Shown piece after piece: positions 7,623 through 16,876 of a stretch of DNA of 64,000 nucleotides; within the stretch, counting starts at the first letter, position 1, and each line of letters begins with the position of its first letter. The translations under genes were made by a program, and so were the position numbers. The DNA is from Siminovitchia acidinfaciens (GTDB lineage Bacteria > Bacillota > Bacilli > Bacillales > Bacillaceae_C). The stretch spans positions 35,225-99,224 of the forward strand of contig NZ_QYTV02000006.1 of the NCBI RefSeq assembly GCF_003605385.1, written 5' to 3'. The notes beneath the pieces are model-generated. The model searched no databases. It saw only the letters and a list, made by a program, of their open reading frames with translations, and had not been told where the DNA came from.

Positions 7623-8363
7623 ATGAACATAAAAGAGCATTATTCACTCATGGCACGGCTGTATTTTCATCAAAGTATCTTGTTTACCGTTGTTTTTACT
7701 GTAATCATTCTGCCGAATGTGAGGAAAGCTGACTTTTTTCTCAGTAATCTGGCAGGACTGGTCGTGTTTCTTTGTATGGTTTACTTTATCTTGCGGTGTA
7801 TTTATTTTTCATATAAAAGCAGCGCTGTTTCGATAATACTGAACAACGGCCCCATGAAAGAAAATGAAGAAACACTGCTGCTGATTGTTTCACATAATTC
7901 CAATTCTTTATTGGAGGCATATTCTTCAGACGGCATCAGGCGACTTTCTCTTTTATTCGTTAAAGGAAAAGAGAGACGGGACCGTATGAAATATTATGGC
8001 CTGGGGAGGAAGGGCCGCCTGTTTAAAATCAGTGAGCACGGTGTTGGAACGACAGCATACATGCATATAGGGCAAAGCGGCATCAGCTTTATTGCTGCCA
8101 AGAGAAAGATTCCTGTGATCATCAATACGAGGGGAAGTAAAAAATTAAGTTTTATTGTGGGACCGGACCATTACGAAGTTAAAAAGCCATACTCGGACAG
8201 GCTGCTGTTAAAAAATGGACATGTTATCATGTCGATCAAAAGAGGCTGGATGCCTATTAAATGGCAGCAATACTTTTCACCAAACACCCCTTTGCTGAAG
8301 ATGGATAGCCGTATATCACAAGAGGAGCGCAGTCTTAGTCTTTGTTTATTGATTCTGTTCTAA
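7623..8363 (+). CDS. Membrane-anchored protein, possible tubby C-terminal-like domain
   Basis: The 246-residue protein has two N-terminal hydrophobic helices (about 12-30 and 36-60) and a soluble beta-rich remainder. The C-terminal half has the flavour of tubby/LURP-one-like domains found in some Bacillus membrane proteins, but I cannot prove the match. GGGGGAAGAG before position 7623 sets the start; the frame itself opens 27 bases earlier. Its stop overlaps the stop of ligD by four bases in tail-to-tail orientation. No enzymatic motif is visible. Confidence 0.7.
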   Translation: MNIKEHYSLMARLYFHQSILFTVVFTVIILPNVRKADFFLSNLAGLVVFLCMVYFILRCIYFSYKSSAVSIILNNGPMKENEETLLLIVSHNSNSLLEAYSSDGIRRLSLLFVKGKERRDRMKYYGLGRKGRLFKISEHGVGTTAYMHIGQSGISFIAAKRKIPVIINTRGSKKLSFIVGPDHYEVKKPYSDRLLLKNGHVIMSIKRGWMPIKWQQYFSPNTPLLKMDSRISQEERSLSLCLLILF

Positions 8364-10192
8364 GATTGATTCTCCAAGCGGGCAAGCACTTGATCAAATG
8401 GCTGATTCGCTTTACAGTGAAAAAATCCTGCAAACGGATCTTTCATCATTTTTAGCCTTTCAAGAACCGACTTCATCGTGAATTGGTCAGGAAATAAGTC
8501 TTCGTTCAGTTCATGCCAATGGATAGGGGCGGCCACAAGTCCGTCCTCATTATTCCTGACTGAATACGGAGCAATGATTGTCTTGCCTTCAGCATGCTGA
8601 ACGAAGTCAACGTATAGTCTGTTGCCCCGCTTCTTTTTCAAACGTTCGGTCGTGAATGAATCAGGATCATAATGAATTAAAAAATCGGCAGCGAATGTTG
8701 TGAACAAGCGCGTGTCATCCCATGTGAATTTTCCTTCCGGCAGGGGAATGTATATTTGTAGCCCTTTGTTGCCGGACAGCTTTACAAACGTAAATAGGTT
8801 CAGTTCATCAAAAACCTGCTTGAGTATAGATGCAGCGTACACAGCCAATTGGAAATGTGAACGGTCGGGAGGATCCAAGTCAAAGACGATCTCACTAACA
8901 TATTTGCTTGTAACGGTTTGAAAAGGCACATGGAACTCTATTGCCAGTTGATTTCCAAGCCAAATTAGTGTTTGTAAGTCATTGCAGACAATATAATCAA
9001 TGCCGTCTATTATTTTTGATTGCACGAAATTCGGCGAGGATTCAGGTTTGTTTTTTTGATAGAAGGGCTCGCCAAACACGCCGTGTGGGGATCTGATGAC
9101 AGTCAACGCTCGGTTTCTTAGGAAAGGCAATATTAAATGGGCAGCCTTTCTGAGATAACGAACATAATCAAGTTTTGTGGCATAATTTTTTTCCCATAAA
9201 ATTTTGTCTGGATGGGTGATTTCAATACTATCAGGAAACATCGCCTCATCAAGCAGGAATTTTTCATACGTACAGTCATCGGGGTGCAGATCGAACCTTA
9301 AACTTTTAAAATGGGGTTCCCTCATCTGATTGTCCGTCCATTCCAAATAGTTCACATCAACGCAAATACCGGGGGGCACCATGAACAAGGAGCCTTTGCG
9401 GCTTATATAATTTTGCCGGATTGTTGTTCTTAGTGCCTGCTTAGTCTCAGTGTCCAGGCTGAATAAGAACTGTCCCAGGGGAAAGACGTCGGCTTCTTTC
9501 CATACTCCAACGGAAAAATAACCATTAGACTCATCCATGGAAGTGATGAAGCAGGATACAGTTTTCCAGTTTTTGATTTTTAGCCATTCTGCAGAACGTT
9601 TACCTTCCAGCCATTGACTTTGTGCTTGTTTGGCAATTACCCCTTCACTATCGAATTCAAAGGACTTAAGCAATGTTTCCTCTTGGGATTTGAAAAAGGG
9701 GATGTACTGGCAAAGCCTGTCATCTCCTGGTGACGGAAATTCAGGGAGATTAAGATGTTGAACAAGCTTCAGCAGTCTGCTTTTACGTTGGAGATAGGGT
9801 AATGAAACTTTATCCTCCCCCTGTAAAGACAGGATGTCAAAGACAAGATAGTGGCAGGGCCATTCCTGGGCTTCTAAAGAAATCTTTTCCGTTGAACGCA
9901 TTCTCCCTCTTTGCTGTAGTTTAGAGAAATTTGCCTTGTACGAATTCTCCAATATAACAAGCTCTCCATCTAATCGAAGGGGAAGATCTTTCTTGACCTT
10001 TTCCGCATACCTATTTAGAAATAAGCGGATTTCAGGAAATTGAGGGAGCAGATCCTTTCCATTTCTACTCCAAAGATACATGTCTTCTTTCGTCCATTCC
10101 AAAATTCCCCGATAACCGTCATATTTGATTTCATACAGCCAGCTGCCTTTTTCAGGGGAATGAAAGGTTAATATCGGGAGCATAGGCTTCAT
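8360..10192 (-). CDS. ligD: ATP-dependent DNA ligase D (ligase + polymerase domains)
   Basis: LigD joins double-strand breaks in the bacterial non-homologous end-joining pathway together with Ku. The 610-residue protein has the Bacillus arrangement. An N-terminal ATP-dependent ligase domain (about 1-300) carries the nucleotidyl-transfer lysine in EIKYDGYRG (Lys23), RLDGELVIL, EGVIAKQ and WLKIKN. A C-terminal archaeal-primase-like polymerase domain carries VFDLDPPD (metal-binding aspartates) and the SGNKGLQIYIP motif. The separate phosphoesterase domain of Pseudomonas LigD is absent, as in B. subtilis YkoU (about 611 residues). The start at 10192 is preferred because AAGGTGTGA lies eight bases before it. 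It is divergent from ku and both are likely needed in spores. Confidence 0.95.
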   Translation of the reverse strand: MKPMLPILTFHSPEKGSWLYEIKYDGYRGILEWTKEDMYLWSRNGKDLLPQFPEIRLFLNRYAEKVKKDLPLRLDGELVILENSYKANFSKLQQRGRMRSTEKISLEAQEWPCHYLVFDILSLQGEDKVSLPYLQRKSRLLKLVQHLNLPEFPSPGDDRLCQYIPFFKSQEETLLKSFEFDSEGVIAKQAQSQWLEGKRSAEWLKIKNWKTVSCFITSMDESNGYFSVGVWKEADVFPLGQFLFSLDTETKQALRTTIRQNYISRKGSLFMVPPGICVDVNYLEWTDNQMREPHFKSLRFDLHPDDCTYEKFLLDEAMFPDSIEITHPDKILWEKNYATKLDYVRYLRKAAHLILPFLRNRALTVIRSPHGVFGEPFYQKNKPESSPNFVQSKIIDGIDYIVCNDLQTLIWLGNQLAIEFHVPFQTVTSKYVSEIVFDLDPPDRSHFQLAVYAASILKQVFDELNLFTFVKLSGNKGLQIYIPLPEGKFTWDDTRLFTTFAADFLIHYDPDSFTTERLKKKRGNRLYVDFVQHAEGKTIIAPYSVRNNEDGLVAAPIHWHELNEDLFPDQFTMKSVLERLKMMKDPFAGFFHCKANQPFDQVLARLENQS

Positions 10193-10324
10193 AAACAAAT
10201 CACACCTTATCAGAATTTATTTATAGATTTTCCAAACAGATTTTTTTTACCAAAAGTTTATATGTTTATTTACTGGGGCAATTAACAAAAGCTAAGATAA
10301 ATATGAAGTGACGAAGGTGACGAT

Positions 10325-11164
10325 ATGCATACGATGTGGAAAGGAAGCATCAGTTTCGGTCTTGTGAATATTCCAATCAAGCTGCATGCTGCAACAGAGG
10401 ACAAGGATGTGAAGTTCCGTTCCTTGCATAATGAGTGCCATACACCAATCAAGTATGAAAAAATCTGTCCCACGTGTGAAAAAGAAATTGAGGTAAAGGA
10501 TATTGTGAAGGGGTATGAAGTGACGAAAGGGAAATTTGTAATTGTGGAAGATGACGAACTGAAGGAACTGAAAGAGGCTGTTGAAGAAAAAGCAGTTGAA
10601 ATCATCGATTTTATTAAATTAAACGAAATTGACCCCATATACTTTAACCGAAGCTATTACATGTCACCTGACGGGGGAAACAAAGCATATGGATTACTGA
10701 GGAAGGCATTGACAGAGTCGGAGAAAGTAGGGATTGCCAAAATAATTATCCGCTCAAAGGAGCAACTGGCGGTCATACGGGTTTATAAAGATACGCTTTT
10801 AATGGAGATAATCCATTTCCCCGATGAAGTTCGAAATGTTTCCGATGTCCCTAATGTGCCAGCTGCTGATAATGTGACAAAAAAAGAGATCGATACGGCG
10901 ATCCTGCTTATCGATCAGTTGACGACCACGTTCGATCCGGACAAATATAAAGACGAATATCGTACAAAGGTCATTGAATTGATTGAAGCGAAGCAGACTG
11001 GAAAAGACTTGGTCACAGTTGATGTAAAGAAACCTGCAGCTCAAATGACAGATTTGATGGCGGCACTTCAAGCGTCGATAGACAGGACAAAGCCAAAAGT
11101 AAAACGTCCTGTAAAAGCAAAGAAACCAGCTGCGAAAGCATCTGGTGCAACAAAGACAAAATAA
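10325..11164 (+). CDS. ku: Bacterial Ku protein (NHEJ)
   Basis: Ku binds broken DNA ends as a homodimer and recruits LigD. The 279-residue protein begins with the diagnostic MWKGSISFGLVNIPIKLH. It has a small CPTCEKE zinc-like knuckle (about 50-56), the DFI...EIDPIYFNRSYYMSPD core, and a Lys/Ala/Pro-rich basic tail (about 245-279) typical of DNA-binding Ku C-termini. AAGGTGA precedes the ATG. The gene is divergent from ligD across a 130-base promoter region. In B. subtilis this pair is expressed in the forespore under sigma-G; I could not confirm a sigma-G promoter by eye. Confidence 0.95.
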   Translation: MHTMWKGSISFGLVNIPIKLHAATEDKDVKFRSLHNECHTPIKYEKICPTCEKEIEVKDIVKGYEVTKGKFVIVEDDELKELKEAVEEKAVEIIDFIKLNEIDPIYFNRSYYMSPDGGNKAYGLLRKALTESEKVGIAKIIIRSKEQLAVIRVYKDTLLMEIIHFPDEVRNVSDVPNVPAADNVTKKEIDTAILLIDQLTTTFDPDKYKDEYRTKVIELIEAKQTGKDLVTVDVKKPAAQMTDLMAALQASIDRTKPKVKRPVKAKKPAAKASGATKTK

Positions 11165-11447
11165 GGAGAAAAAAATCGCTCATTCGTATAATATTTATGG
11201 AAATGGGCAACACAATAATAAATAAAGAATTGTTTGCCCGCTCCTTGCTTTTTTTACTGTCATCATGTATGATAAATGAAGAAAGTAAGGATATGCCAAT
11301 TTTATTTGCCTGTATTAGGAGTTACCATTATTCACATGTTATAATGAATATCTACTCCGACAAGTGGGTATTGATTATAATATGTGAATTTTTATTTACC
11401 CGGTAAATATTAGGAACATATTAAAAAATTTTTGGAGGTTTTTGTGC

Positions 11448-11648
11448 ATGACAACTGGTACAGTTAAATGGTTTAACAGTGAGAAAGGTTTTGGATTTAT
11501 CGAAGTGGAAGGCGGAAATGACGTATTCGTACATTTCAGCGCTATTCAAGGCGAAGGATTCAAAACACTTGACGAAGGTCAACAAGTAGAATTCGAAATC
11601 GTTGAAGGTCAACGTGGACCACAAGCGGAAAACGTTGTTAAACTATAA
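11448..11648 (+). CDS. Cold-shock protein (Csp family)
   Basis: This 66-residue single-domain RNA chaperone melts secondary structure in mRNA. Both nucleic-acid-binding motifs are present: KGFGFIEV (RNP1) and DVFVHFS (RNP2), with the usual [18 protein letters not shown] start. A TTG two codons upstream extends the frame, but TGGAGG ten bases before the ATG at 11448 sets this start. The leader back to the ku gene (about 280 bases) contains no gene and is AT-rich. Long leaders are common in csp genes, but no known thermoregulatory fold was identified. Confidence 0.97.
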   Translation: MTTGTVKWFNSEKGFGFIEVEGGNDVFVHFSAIQGEGFKTLDEGQQVEFEIVEGQRGPQAENVVKL

Positions 11649-11657
11649 TAATGCACT

Positions 11658-11686
11658 AAAGAACTGCCTTATGGGCAGTTCTTTTT
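11658..11686 (+). terminator. Intrinsic terminator of csp
   Basis: AAAGAACTGCC pairs with GGGCAGTTCTTT around a TTAT loop and is followed by a T tract. Confidence 0.9.
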
Positions 11687-11778
11687 GTTTTTATTCGATT
11701 TGATTCAGGAGATGTTCTAACCCAGCTCCGGAGAAACACCGCCAAACCCTAAACGAGCGGCTATCCATCAAAACTAGA

Positions 11779-11812
11779 AGGGAGGATGCGTGAAATCCGT
11801 TCATCCTCCCAA
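11779..11812 (-). terminator. Probable terminator of the nrd operon
   Basis: GGGAGGATG and CATCCTCCC form a nine-pair stem just past nrdB. On the minus strand it is followed by TTCTAGTTTT, a poor but usable T tract. Confidence 0.65.
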
Positions 11813-11831
11813 AAGGCCATTACCTAGCTAT

Positions 11832-12872
11832 TTACAATTCATCAAATCCATTTAAATCACTTGTTTTTGTATATTGGCGTGATTTTTGTTCAAAGAAATC
11901 AGTTTTCGTATCATCGAAGTTGTCAACATATGCACGGATCCATTTCATCGGATTCTCAACATACTCGTTGTAGATCTCACTTAGCCCAAGCATTCTGAGC
12001 ATCTTATTTGCCCTGTATTTGATATAGCCTTCCATCTCAATAAGATCTATTCCTTCGATGCCATCCAGTACATAACGGCTCCACGTAATTTCCTGTTCTA
12101 CGGAGTGGCGGAACTGGTCATATACCCATTCTGTAAATTCGTTTGTATTATATTCCTGATTCTCAGCCAGCGTGGCCCTGAACAAGTCGCTGATAAAACG
12201 ACCATGCTGAAGTTCGTCACGATTGATATATGAAATCATCGTCGATGATCCGACCATCTTTTGGTTGCGTGCCAGATTATAGAAAAAGGCAAATCCGGAA
12301 TAAAAGAACAATCCCTCCAGCAATGCAGTGTAGACCATAGCTTTCAACACATTTTCAATTGTGGTATTCGATGCAAATTCATTATAAACCTGCATGATCC
12401 TTTCATTTCTCTTCAATAATACCTCATCTGTTCTTCCTGTTTCGAAGGATTCATTTTGTCTGTCCAAAGAGGTGACTGAGGAGAGGACATATGCATAACT
12501 GTGATTATGCTCGCTTTCCTGGTCAGCAATCGTGGCCATGATCGATTTGACGGATGGATCAGTAGAAAAATGCCCGATTCTCGCTGCTACGTCCGTTTGC
12601 GGTCCATCAAGTGTAGCAAGCAGTCCGATAATTTTTAAGAAAGCATTTTGTTCTTGTTCGGACAGTGTTGGGAATTGCTTGATATCCTGTGTCATATCCA
12701 CCTCGCTGGCACGCCAGAATAAAGCGCGGATCTGTTCTCGATGATTGTAAAAGTGGGGATAGGCAAGGTCATTCCAATTCAAAATTCCGCTGGCTTTTCC
12801 TCCGAACAATGCAGTTGACCGATTGGGATTCAGTGGTTCCAAAACAGCTACTTTGTCAAGTGTATTAGGCAT
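11832..12872 (-). CDS. nrdB: Class I ribonucleotide reductase, small (beta) subunit
   Basis: The beta subunit houses the di-metal/tyrosyl-radical cofactor that starts ribonucleotide reduction. The 346-residue chain has the full ligand set: an aspartate in SEVDMTQD, the EXXH pair in QESEHNHSY with the radical Tyr four residues after the His, Glu in LLEGLFFY, and the second EXXH in RDELQHGRF. It is therefore a conventional tyrosyl-radical enzyme, not the metal-free or phenylalanine variants. The frame opens 24 bases upstream, but AAGGAG ten bases before 12872 fits this start better. It overlaps the flavodoxin gene by 25 bases. Whether the metal is Fe or Mn is unknown; the neighbouring flavodoxin suggests Mn is possible. 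Confidence 0.93.
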   Translation of the reverse strand: MPNTLDKVAVLEPLNPNRSTALFGGKASGILNWNDLAYPHFYNHREQIRALFWRASEVDMTQDIKQFPTLSEQEQNAFLKIIGLLATLDGPQTDVAARIGHFSTDPSVKSIMATIADQESEHNHSYAYVLSSVTSLDRQNESFETGRTDEVLLKRNERIMQVYNEFASNTTIENVLKAMVYTALLEGLFFYSGFAFFYNLARNQKMVGSSTMISYINRDELQHGRFISDLFRATLAENQEYNTNEFTEWVYDQFRHSVEQEITWSRYVLDGIEGIDLIEMEGYIKYRANKMLRMLGLSEIYNEYVENPMKWIRAYVDNFDDTKTDFFEQKSRQYTKTSDLNGFDEL

Positions 12873-13291
12873 TGGTTCAATACTCCTTCCGTCCATTTTA
12901 TTACTGAATTTTCCTGAAAGCCCCTGGGGCTTTGCTCTATTTTTAATGGTTCGTATGATGAATGATAAAATGCAGCGAGCTTTTCAGCTGCATGGCAAAA
13001 CAGGGTGTCGCCACCAAATTGAGTATCGCCGGTACCAAAAACGAAAACATTCGGCGGCTTATAGCCGATTTCGTAAACAAAGTCCTTAACAAGTTCGGGA
13101 GTTTTTCCTTTCCCCCATGTAAAGGTTCCAACTAACATTGCATCAAAGCGGGAGGGATCGGGGGCTGGACCCGATCCAATTCGATGTAAAATTGTTGTGT
13201 GCCCATTAACATTAAGTACCTTTTCAATGATTTCGGCAGTTTCTTTCGTGTTTCCGCTGAAACTGGCATAGCAGATCAGGATTCGCACCAT
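12848..13291 (-). CDS. Flavodoxin encoded within the nrd operon (NrdI-like role)
   Basis: This is a 147-residue flavodoxin. The N-terminal ILICYASFSGNTKETAEII binds the FMN phosphate. The middle strands MLVGTFTWGKGKTPE and VFVFGTGDTQFGG supply the isoalloxazine loops. I set the start at MVRILICYA because the longer frame is only read-through of nrdA. The gene overlaps nrdA by 16 bases and nrdB by 25, so translation is probably coupled. NrdI flavodoxins activate Mn-dependent class Ib enzymes. This one looks more like a normal short-chain flavodoxin, so a role in cofactor assembly or radical maintenance is inference from position. Confidence 0.9.
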   Translation of the reverse strand: MVRILICYASFSGNTKETAEIIEKVLNVNGHTTILHRIGSGPAPDPSRFDAMLVGTFTWGKGKTPELVKDFVYEIGYKPPNVFVFGTGDTQFGGDTLFCHAAEKLAAFYHSSYEPLKIEQSPRGFQENSVIKWTEGVLNQCLIHLTK

Positions 13292-15558
13292 ACACAATCC
13301 TCTATATCGGATGCAGTTGATCTGACATAATACGTTGTTTTGAGCCCGGAATCCCATGCCTGCAAATGCAAATCAAGCATGACCTGTGCCTTAATATGGT
13401 TAGGGACATAGAAATTGAATGAAATTGCCTGGTCGATATGGCGCTGCCTGGCCGCATTTTGCTGAATGGACCAGCGCTGGTCAACAATGTATGCCGATTT
13501 TCGGTAAACGTTGTACGTATTGTGATTAAGATCCGGCGCAACAACAGGAAGCTTGTAATTTTTCTTCTCTTCGTGGTAAAAAGGTTTGAACACCGGGTCA
13601 ATGCTAGCAGTTGAACCGGCTATTACAGATGTGCTTGAGTTCGGTGCTACAGCCATCAAATAACCGTTTCTGATTCCATGTGCTTTTATATCTGCCATAA
13701 TCTTTTTCCACTCATTGCTTTCGTTACCTGACAAATAGTCACGGATTTCAAAGTATTTGCCGGTCTCCCAGTCACTTTCTTCAAATAGGGGATAGGCTCC
13801 TTTTTCTTTTGCCAGCTGCATACTTGCTTTGATGGTCAATTGTGAAATTTTCTCGTATAGGCTGTCTGCTAATAGAACAGCCTCTTTGGACTCCCAGGCT
13901 ATGCCCTTTAATGCGAGCAGGTGATGCCAACCGAAAGTTCCAAGGCCGATCGCACGGTATTTTCGATTTGTTATCGCAGCCTGCTTGACATCAATTGTAT
14001 TCAGATCGATGACGTTATCCAGCATTCTTACCTGGATTGGAATCAAACGCTCCAAAATGTCATAATTTTCGTCCGCCGGGTCAACCGCTTTACCCAGATT
14101 AATGGAGGATAGGTTGCACACGACAAAGTCGCCGGCTTTTTTGTATGTAATGATGGTATCTCCGTCGACCACTTCCTCGTGATGAACCGTAGGGGACATA
14201 TTTTGCATGATTTCTGTACATAAATTGGAAGAATAGACCAAACCTGCATGCTTATTCGGATTCATTCTGTTCACTTGATCCCTGTAAAACATGAATGGCG
14301 TCCCTGTTTCAAGCTGTGACTTCATGATTCTAATCATGATTTGGATGGCAGGTACTGTTGTTCTAGTCAATTTCTCATTATGTACACACGCTTCGTATTT
14401 TTCCCTGAAGGAGCCAGATCCTTTTTCTTCATCATAAAAGTCTTCCAATGAATAGCCCATCTCTTGTTTCACTTCATGTGGATCGAATAAATGCCAGTCT
14501 CCGCGGCTTTCCACCTGTTCCATGAAAAGGTCTGGCAGACAGACTCCGGTAAAAATATCGTGTGCACGTTGCCTTTCATCCCCATTGTTAAGCTTCAAGT
14601 CGAGAAAGGAAAGAATGTCGGCATGCCAGACATCCAGATATACGGCAATGGCACCTTTGCGCCTTCCAAGCTGATCCACACTGACAGCCGTGTTGTTTAA
14701 CTGCTTGATCCATGGCACTACGCCGGAGGAAGCTCCTTTAAACCCTTTGATAGAGCTGCCCCGAGCTCGGACTTTGCCCATATAGACGCCTATTCCGCCG
14801 CCGTCTTTGGAAAGTCTTGCCACATCTGTGTTGCTGTTATAGATGCCGATCAATGAATCATCCACCGTATCGATGAAACAGCTTGACAGCTGCCCGTGCG
14901 CCAAACCGGCATTTGCCAATGTCGGGGTTGCCACCGTCATATAAAGATTTGACAATGCCCAATAGCTTTCGGCCACAAGATTCAGGCGCATGTCGGCAGA
15001 TTCATCCTGCATAAGGTGCATGGCAATGATGAGCCATCTTTCCTGTGGAAGCTCGAAAGTATTCTTTTCATGATCAACAGCCAAATATCTGGTAGCCAGC
15101 GTATGAAGCCCCGTATAATCAAAGAACAAATCACGCTCAGGCTCGATCAGCTCTGCCAATTCATTGATTTCCTGTTTACTGTATTTCTTCAGAAGGGCAG
15201 GGGTGTAGATACCTTTATTTGTTAACTTTGTTATTAGCTCGTAAAAATCCCCGTATTTCTTGCTTTTATCGTATAAACGGTTTTCAGCCGCTTTTTTATA
15301 TAGGTCCTGTAAATAAATACGCGCTGCATCAAATGACCATTGTGTATTCAATTCGTCGACATTTTCCAGTGCGGATTGAATAAGAATATCGGTGATATTT
15401 TCAGCTTTTATTTCAGCCCTGGTTTCAATGCTCCTAAAAATCTTTTCTCTGTACTCTTGTGATTCAATCGTAGTGACTCTCTGAATGAAGCTTTCCAGAC
15501 GATCCCTGTCAAACGGTTTTTTTCTGATTCCGTGTTCCTTTACTATTAAAGTTGTCAT
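13276..15558 (-). CDS. nrdA: Class I ribonucleotide reductase, large (alpha) subunit
   Basis: The alpha subunit holds the active site that converts ribonucleoside diphosphates to deoxy forms. The 760-residue protein has an N-terminal ATP-cone-like segment (about 1-90), the 10-strand barrel with the active-site cysteine pair (LSSCFID and FVVCNLSSINLG), the thiyl-radical Cys and neighbouring Asn and Glu in SSNLCTEIMQN, the substrate loop APNSSTS, and the C-terminal redox pair CVWC three residues from the end. GGAGG lies upstream of the ATG. Transcription starts beyond a cobalamin riboswitch and intrinsic terminator, so this B12-independent enzyme should be made only when coenzyme B12 is scarce. 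Confidence 0.95.
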   Translation of the reverse strand: MTTLIVKEHGIRKKPFDRDRLESFIQRVTTIESQEYREKIFRSIETRAEIKAENITDILIQSALENVDELNTQWSFDAARIYLQDLYKKAAENRLYDKSKKYGDFYELITKLTNKGIYTPALLKKYSKQEINELAELIEPERDLFFDYTGLHTLATRYLAVDHEKNTFELPQERWLIIAMHLMQDESADMRLNLVAESYWALSNLYMTVATPTLANAGLAHGQLSSCFIDTVDDSLIGIYNSNTDVARLSKDGGGIGVYMGKVRARGSSIKGFKGASSGVVPWIKQLNNTAVSVDQLGRRKGAIAVYLDVWHADILSFLDLKLNNGDERQRAHDIFTGVCLPDLFMEQVESRGDWHLFDPHEVKQEMGYSLEDFYDEEKGSGSFREKYEACVHNEKLTRTTVPAIQIMIRIMKSQLETGTPFMFYRDQVNRMNPNKHAGLVYSSNLCTEIMQNMSPTVHHEEVVDGDTIITYKKAGDFVVCNLSSINLGKAVDPADENYDILERLIPIQVRMLDNVIDLNTIDVKQAAITNRKYRAIGLGTFGWHHLLALKGIAWESKEAVLLADSLYEKISQLTIKASMQLAKEKGAYPLFEESDWETGKYFEIRDYLSGNESNEWKKIMADIKAHGIRNGYLMAVAPNSSTSVIAGSTASIDPVFKPFYHEEKKNYKLPVVAPDLNHNTYNVYRKSAYIVDQRWSIQQNAARQRHIDQAISFNFYVPNHIKAQVMLDLHLQAWDSGLKTTYYVRSTASDIEDCVWCES

Positions 15559-15583
15559 TTTTTAATAGAAACCTCCTGTTTTA

Positions 15584-15620
15584 TACAAATAAAAAATCCG
15601 CTCTCGAGGAAAGAGCGGAT
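15584..15620 (-). terminator. Riboswitch expression-platform terminator
   Basis: On the minus strand ATCCGCTCT pairs with AGAGCGGAT and is followed by T6. It sits between the cobalamin aptamer and nrdA. A second stem, AAACGATAG/CTATCGTTT (about 15623-15658), lies just upstream and may take part in switching. Confidence 0.9.
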
Positions 15621-15700
15621 CAAACGATAGGGAAAAGAACATAGCTCCTCTATCGTTTCATCTTCCCAATCCCCGAAGAATTGAAACTCGGACAAAAAAA

Positions 15701-15850
15701 GGCAGGTCTCCTGACTCATGCATCAACCTACTGGGGGACCTTCCCGTCATGATGGACAGTGGTTTTTCCCTTTCGTTCGCATTTACAGTTGCGGGGACAG
15801 TTCCGGTTTTTCACCGGATTCCCTATTAAGCCCATAATGGGCACCTTTTC
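15701..15850 (-). promoter_or_regulatory. Cobalamin (AdoCbl) riboswitch
   Basis: The minus strand carries the cobalamin aptamer: the B12 box AGTCAGGAGACCTGCC (15716-15701) at the 3' side, preceded by GGGAAGG, CCACTGTC and the CCGGTGAAAAACCGG hairpin typical of class I AdoCbl switches. It is followed by a terminator and then nrdA. B12 binding should terminate transcription, giving B12-repressed expression of the nrd operon. Use of B12 switches on class I reductase genes is known from Streptomyces. Confidence 0.95.
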
Positions 15851-16118
15851 TTGTGAATTATCAATATATTGTGTTATGTACAGTCTTCGTCACCAAATAT
15901 AGTGTCGAAAGTGATTTTATCATGACTGAAATCGAAATACAAGCATAACATATTTCTTTAAAAGAATAATAGAAAAAGGAAGGAACTGTGACTTAATTTG
16001 TCGAAAGTGATTATTTACGGATTGAGAAGTATTTTTAACGGATAAAAAAATGGATAATTCCTGCCTGAAATATAAAGAATAATAATTAAAGAGCAATGTC
16101 AGCAGGGAGGAAATCAGT

Positions 16119-16401
16119 GTGAACAGCAAACAAAATGATCAGCAGGGGAACTTTCGGCATTTGCACAGAAATTAAATCAAAAAGAAGCACAAAAAAACAT
16201 AGAGATCTATAAAGCAGAATTCTTCGATGATGGATTTGCAATCAATGCTGCCACGCCTTGGTAGAGAAACATCCCAATGCAACGGATCAAATCATTGAAG
16301 AATGGTTTGAATCCGATCTGTGCAGGTGTACGGGTTACGCGGAGATTAAAGAGGCTGTCAAATCAATGTTAAAATCAAAGGATGAAAATACCCCCGGTTG
16401 A
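16119..16401 (+). pseudogene. Remnant of xanthine dehydrogenase 2Fe-2S subunit (3' part)
   Basis: From about 16256 to the stop at 16401 the plus strand reads ALVEKHPNATDQ... then DLCRCTGYAEIKEAV. This is the C-terminal second cluster motif of xanthine-dehydrogenase-type 2Fe-2S subunits. The whole N-terminal half with the first cluster motif is missing. Upstream of it, after a good GGGAGGA ribosome site, a GTG at 16119 opens a short frame. After a frameshift this continues into FFDDGFAINAAT, which I do not recognise, and then hits a stop. The piece lies on the opposite strand from the other xdh remnants, so the locus has been rearranged. Confidence 0.8.
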
Positions 16402-16669
16402 TTGAAGGCCGAGGGTACTTGTCTTAAAGTAAAAGAAATTATTAACATAGACATAACTTTCTAACCGAATGAGGATTAGTTATGTCTAGCTCCGACGGAC
16501 AGGAGGCCCTTATGCCGACGGCCCACAGGATTTGGCGTATTAAGTCGGCCATGCGCCATCGGCTCGAGGCCACAAGCTGCAAGGAAGCCTATTCAGGATG
16601 AAGGTGCTCCTGCGCTATAGCTTATTCGAGGAATCGCAAACCTGCATGATGCATATTCAAAGAAATTTC
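16402..16669. repeat. Dispersed repeat copy within the xdh ruin
   Basis: The clearest plus-oriented copy runs from 16483 to about 16573, starting TCTAGCTCCGACGGACAGG and ending CTCGAGGCCACAAG. It aligns along its whole length with the reverse complement of 34296-34386. The following 16574-16660 shares GTGCTCCTGCGCTATAGC-like phrases with the gap at 4961-5253. It separates two truncated xdh genes and probably marks a deletion junction. Confidence 0.65.
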
Positions 16670-16876
16670 TCACGATGTAATGCATTTTATATCTATAACT
16701 GCATCCGCTGTAAGCTGATTATTCCTTGCGAAAGTAATGAATTCCGTTCCTCCGCAAAAGATTTCAGTCTTTTTATCATCCAATGTATGAAACAATTCAA
16801 TTGCTCCGTCTAATGAATCCGGGCGATAATATTCAAAATCGAAGGGGATCAATTCCTTCCCTCCTTTTGTTTCCAA
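16670..16876 (-). pseudogene. Truncated xanthine dehydrogenase FAD-binding subunit
   Basis: Sixty-eight residues remain of a subunit that normally has about 280. The start reads IPFDFEYYRPDSLDGAIELF, and the FAD-loop motif CGGTEF is visible near residue 41. The frame then ends where the repeat begins. It overlaps the 3' end of the large-subunit remnant by 28 bases with its own start, which is the original operon spacing. The gene cannot make a functional protein. Confidence 0.85.
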
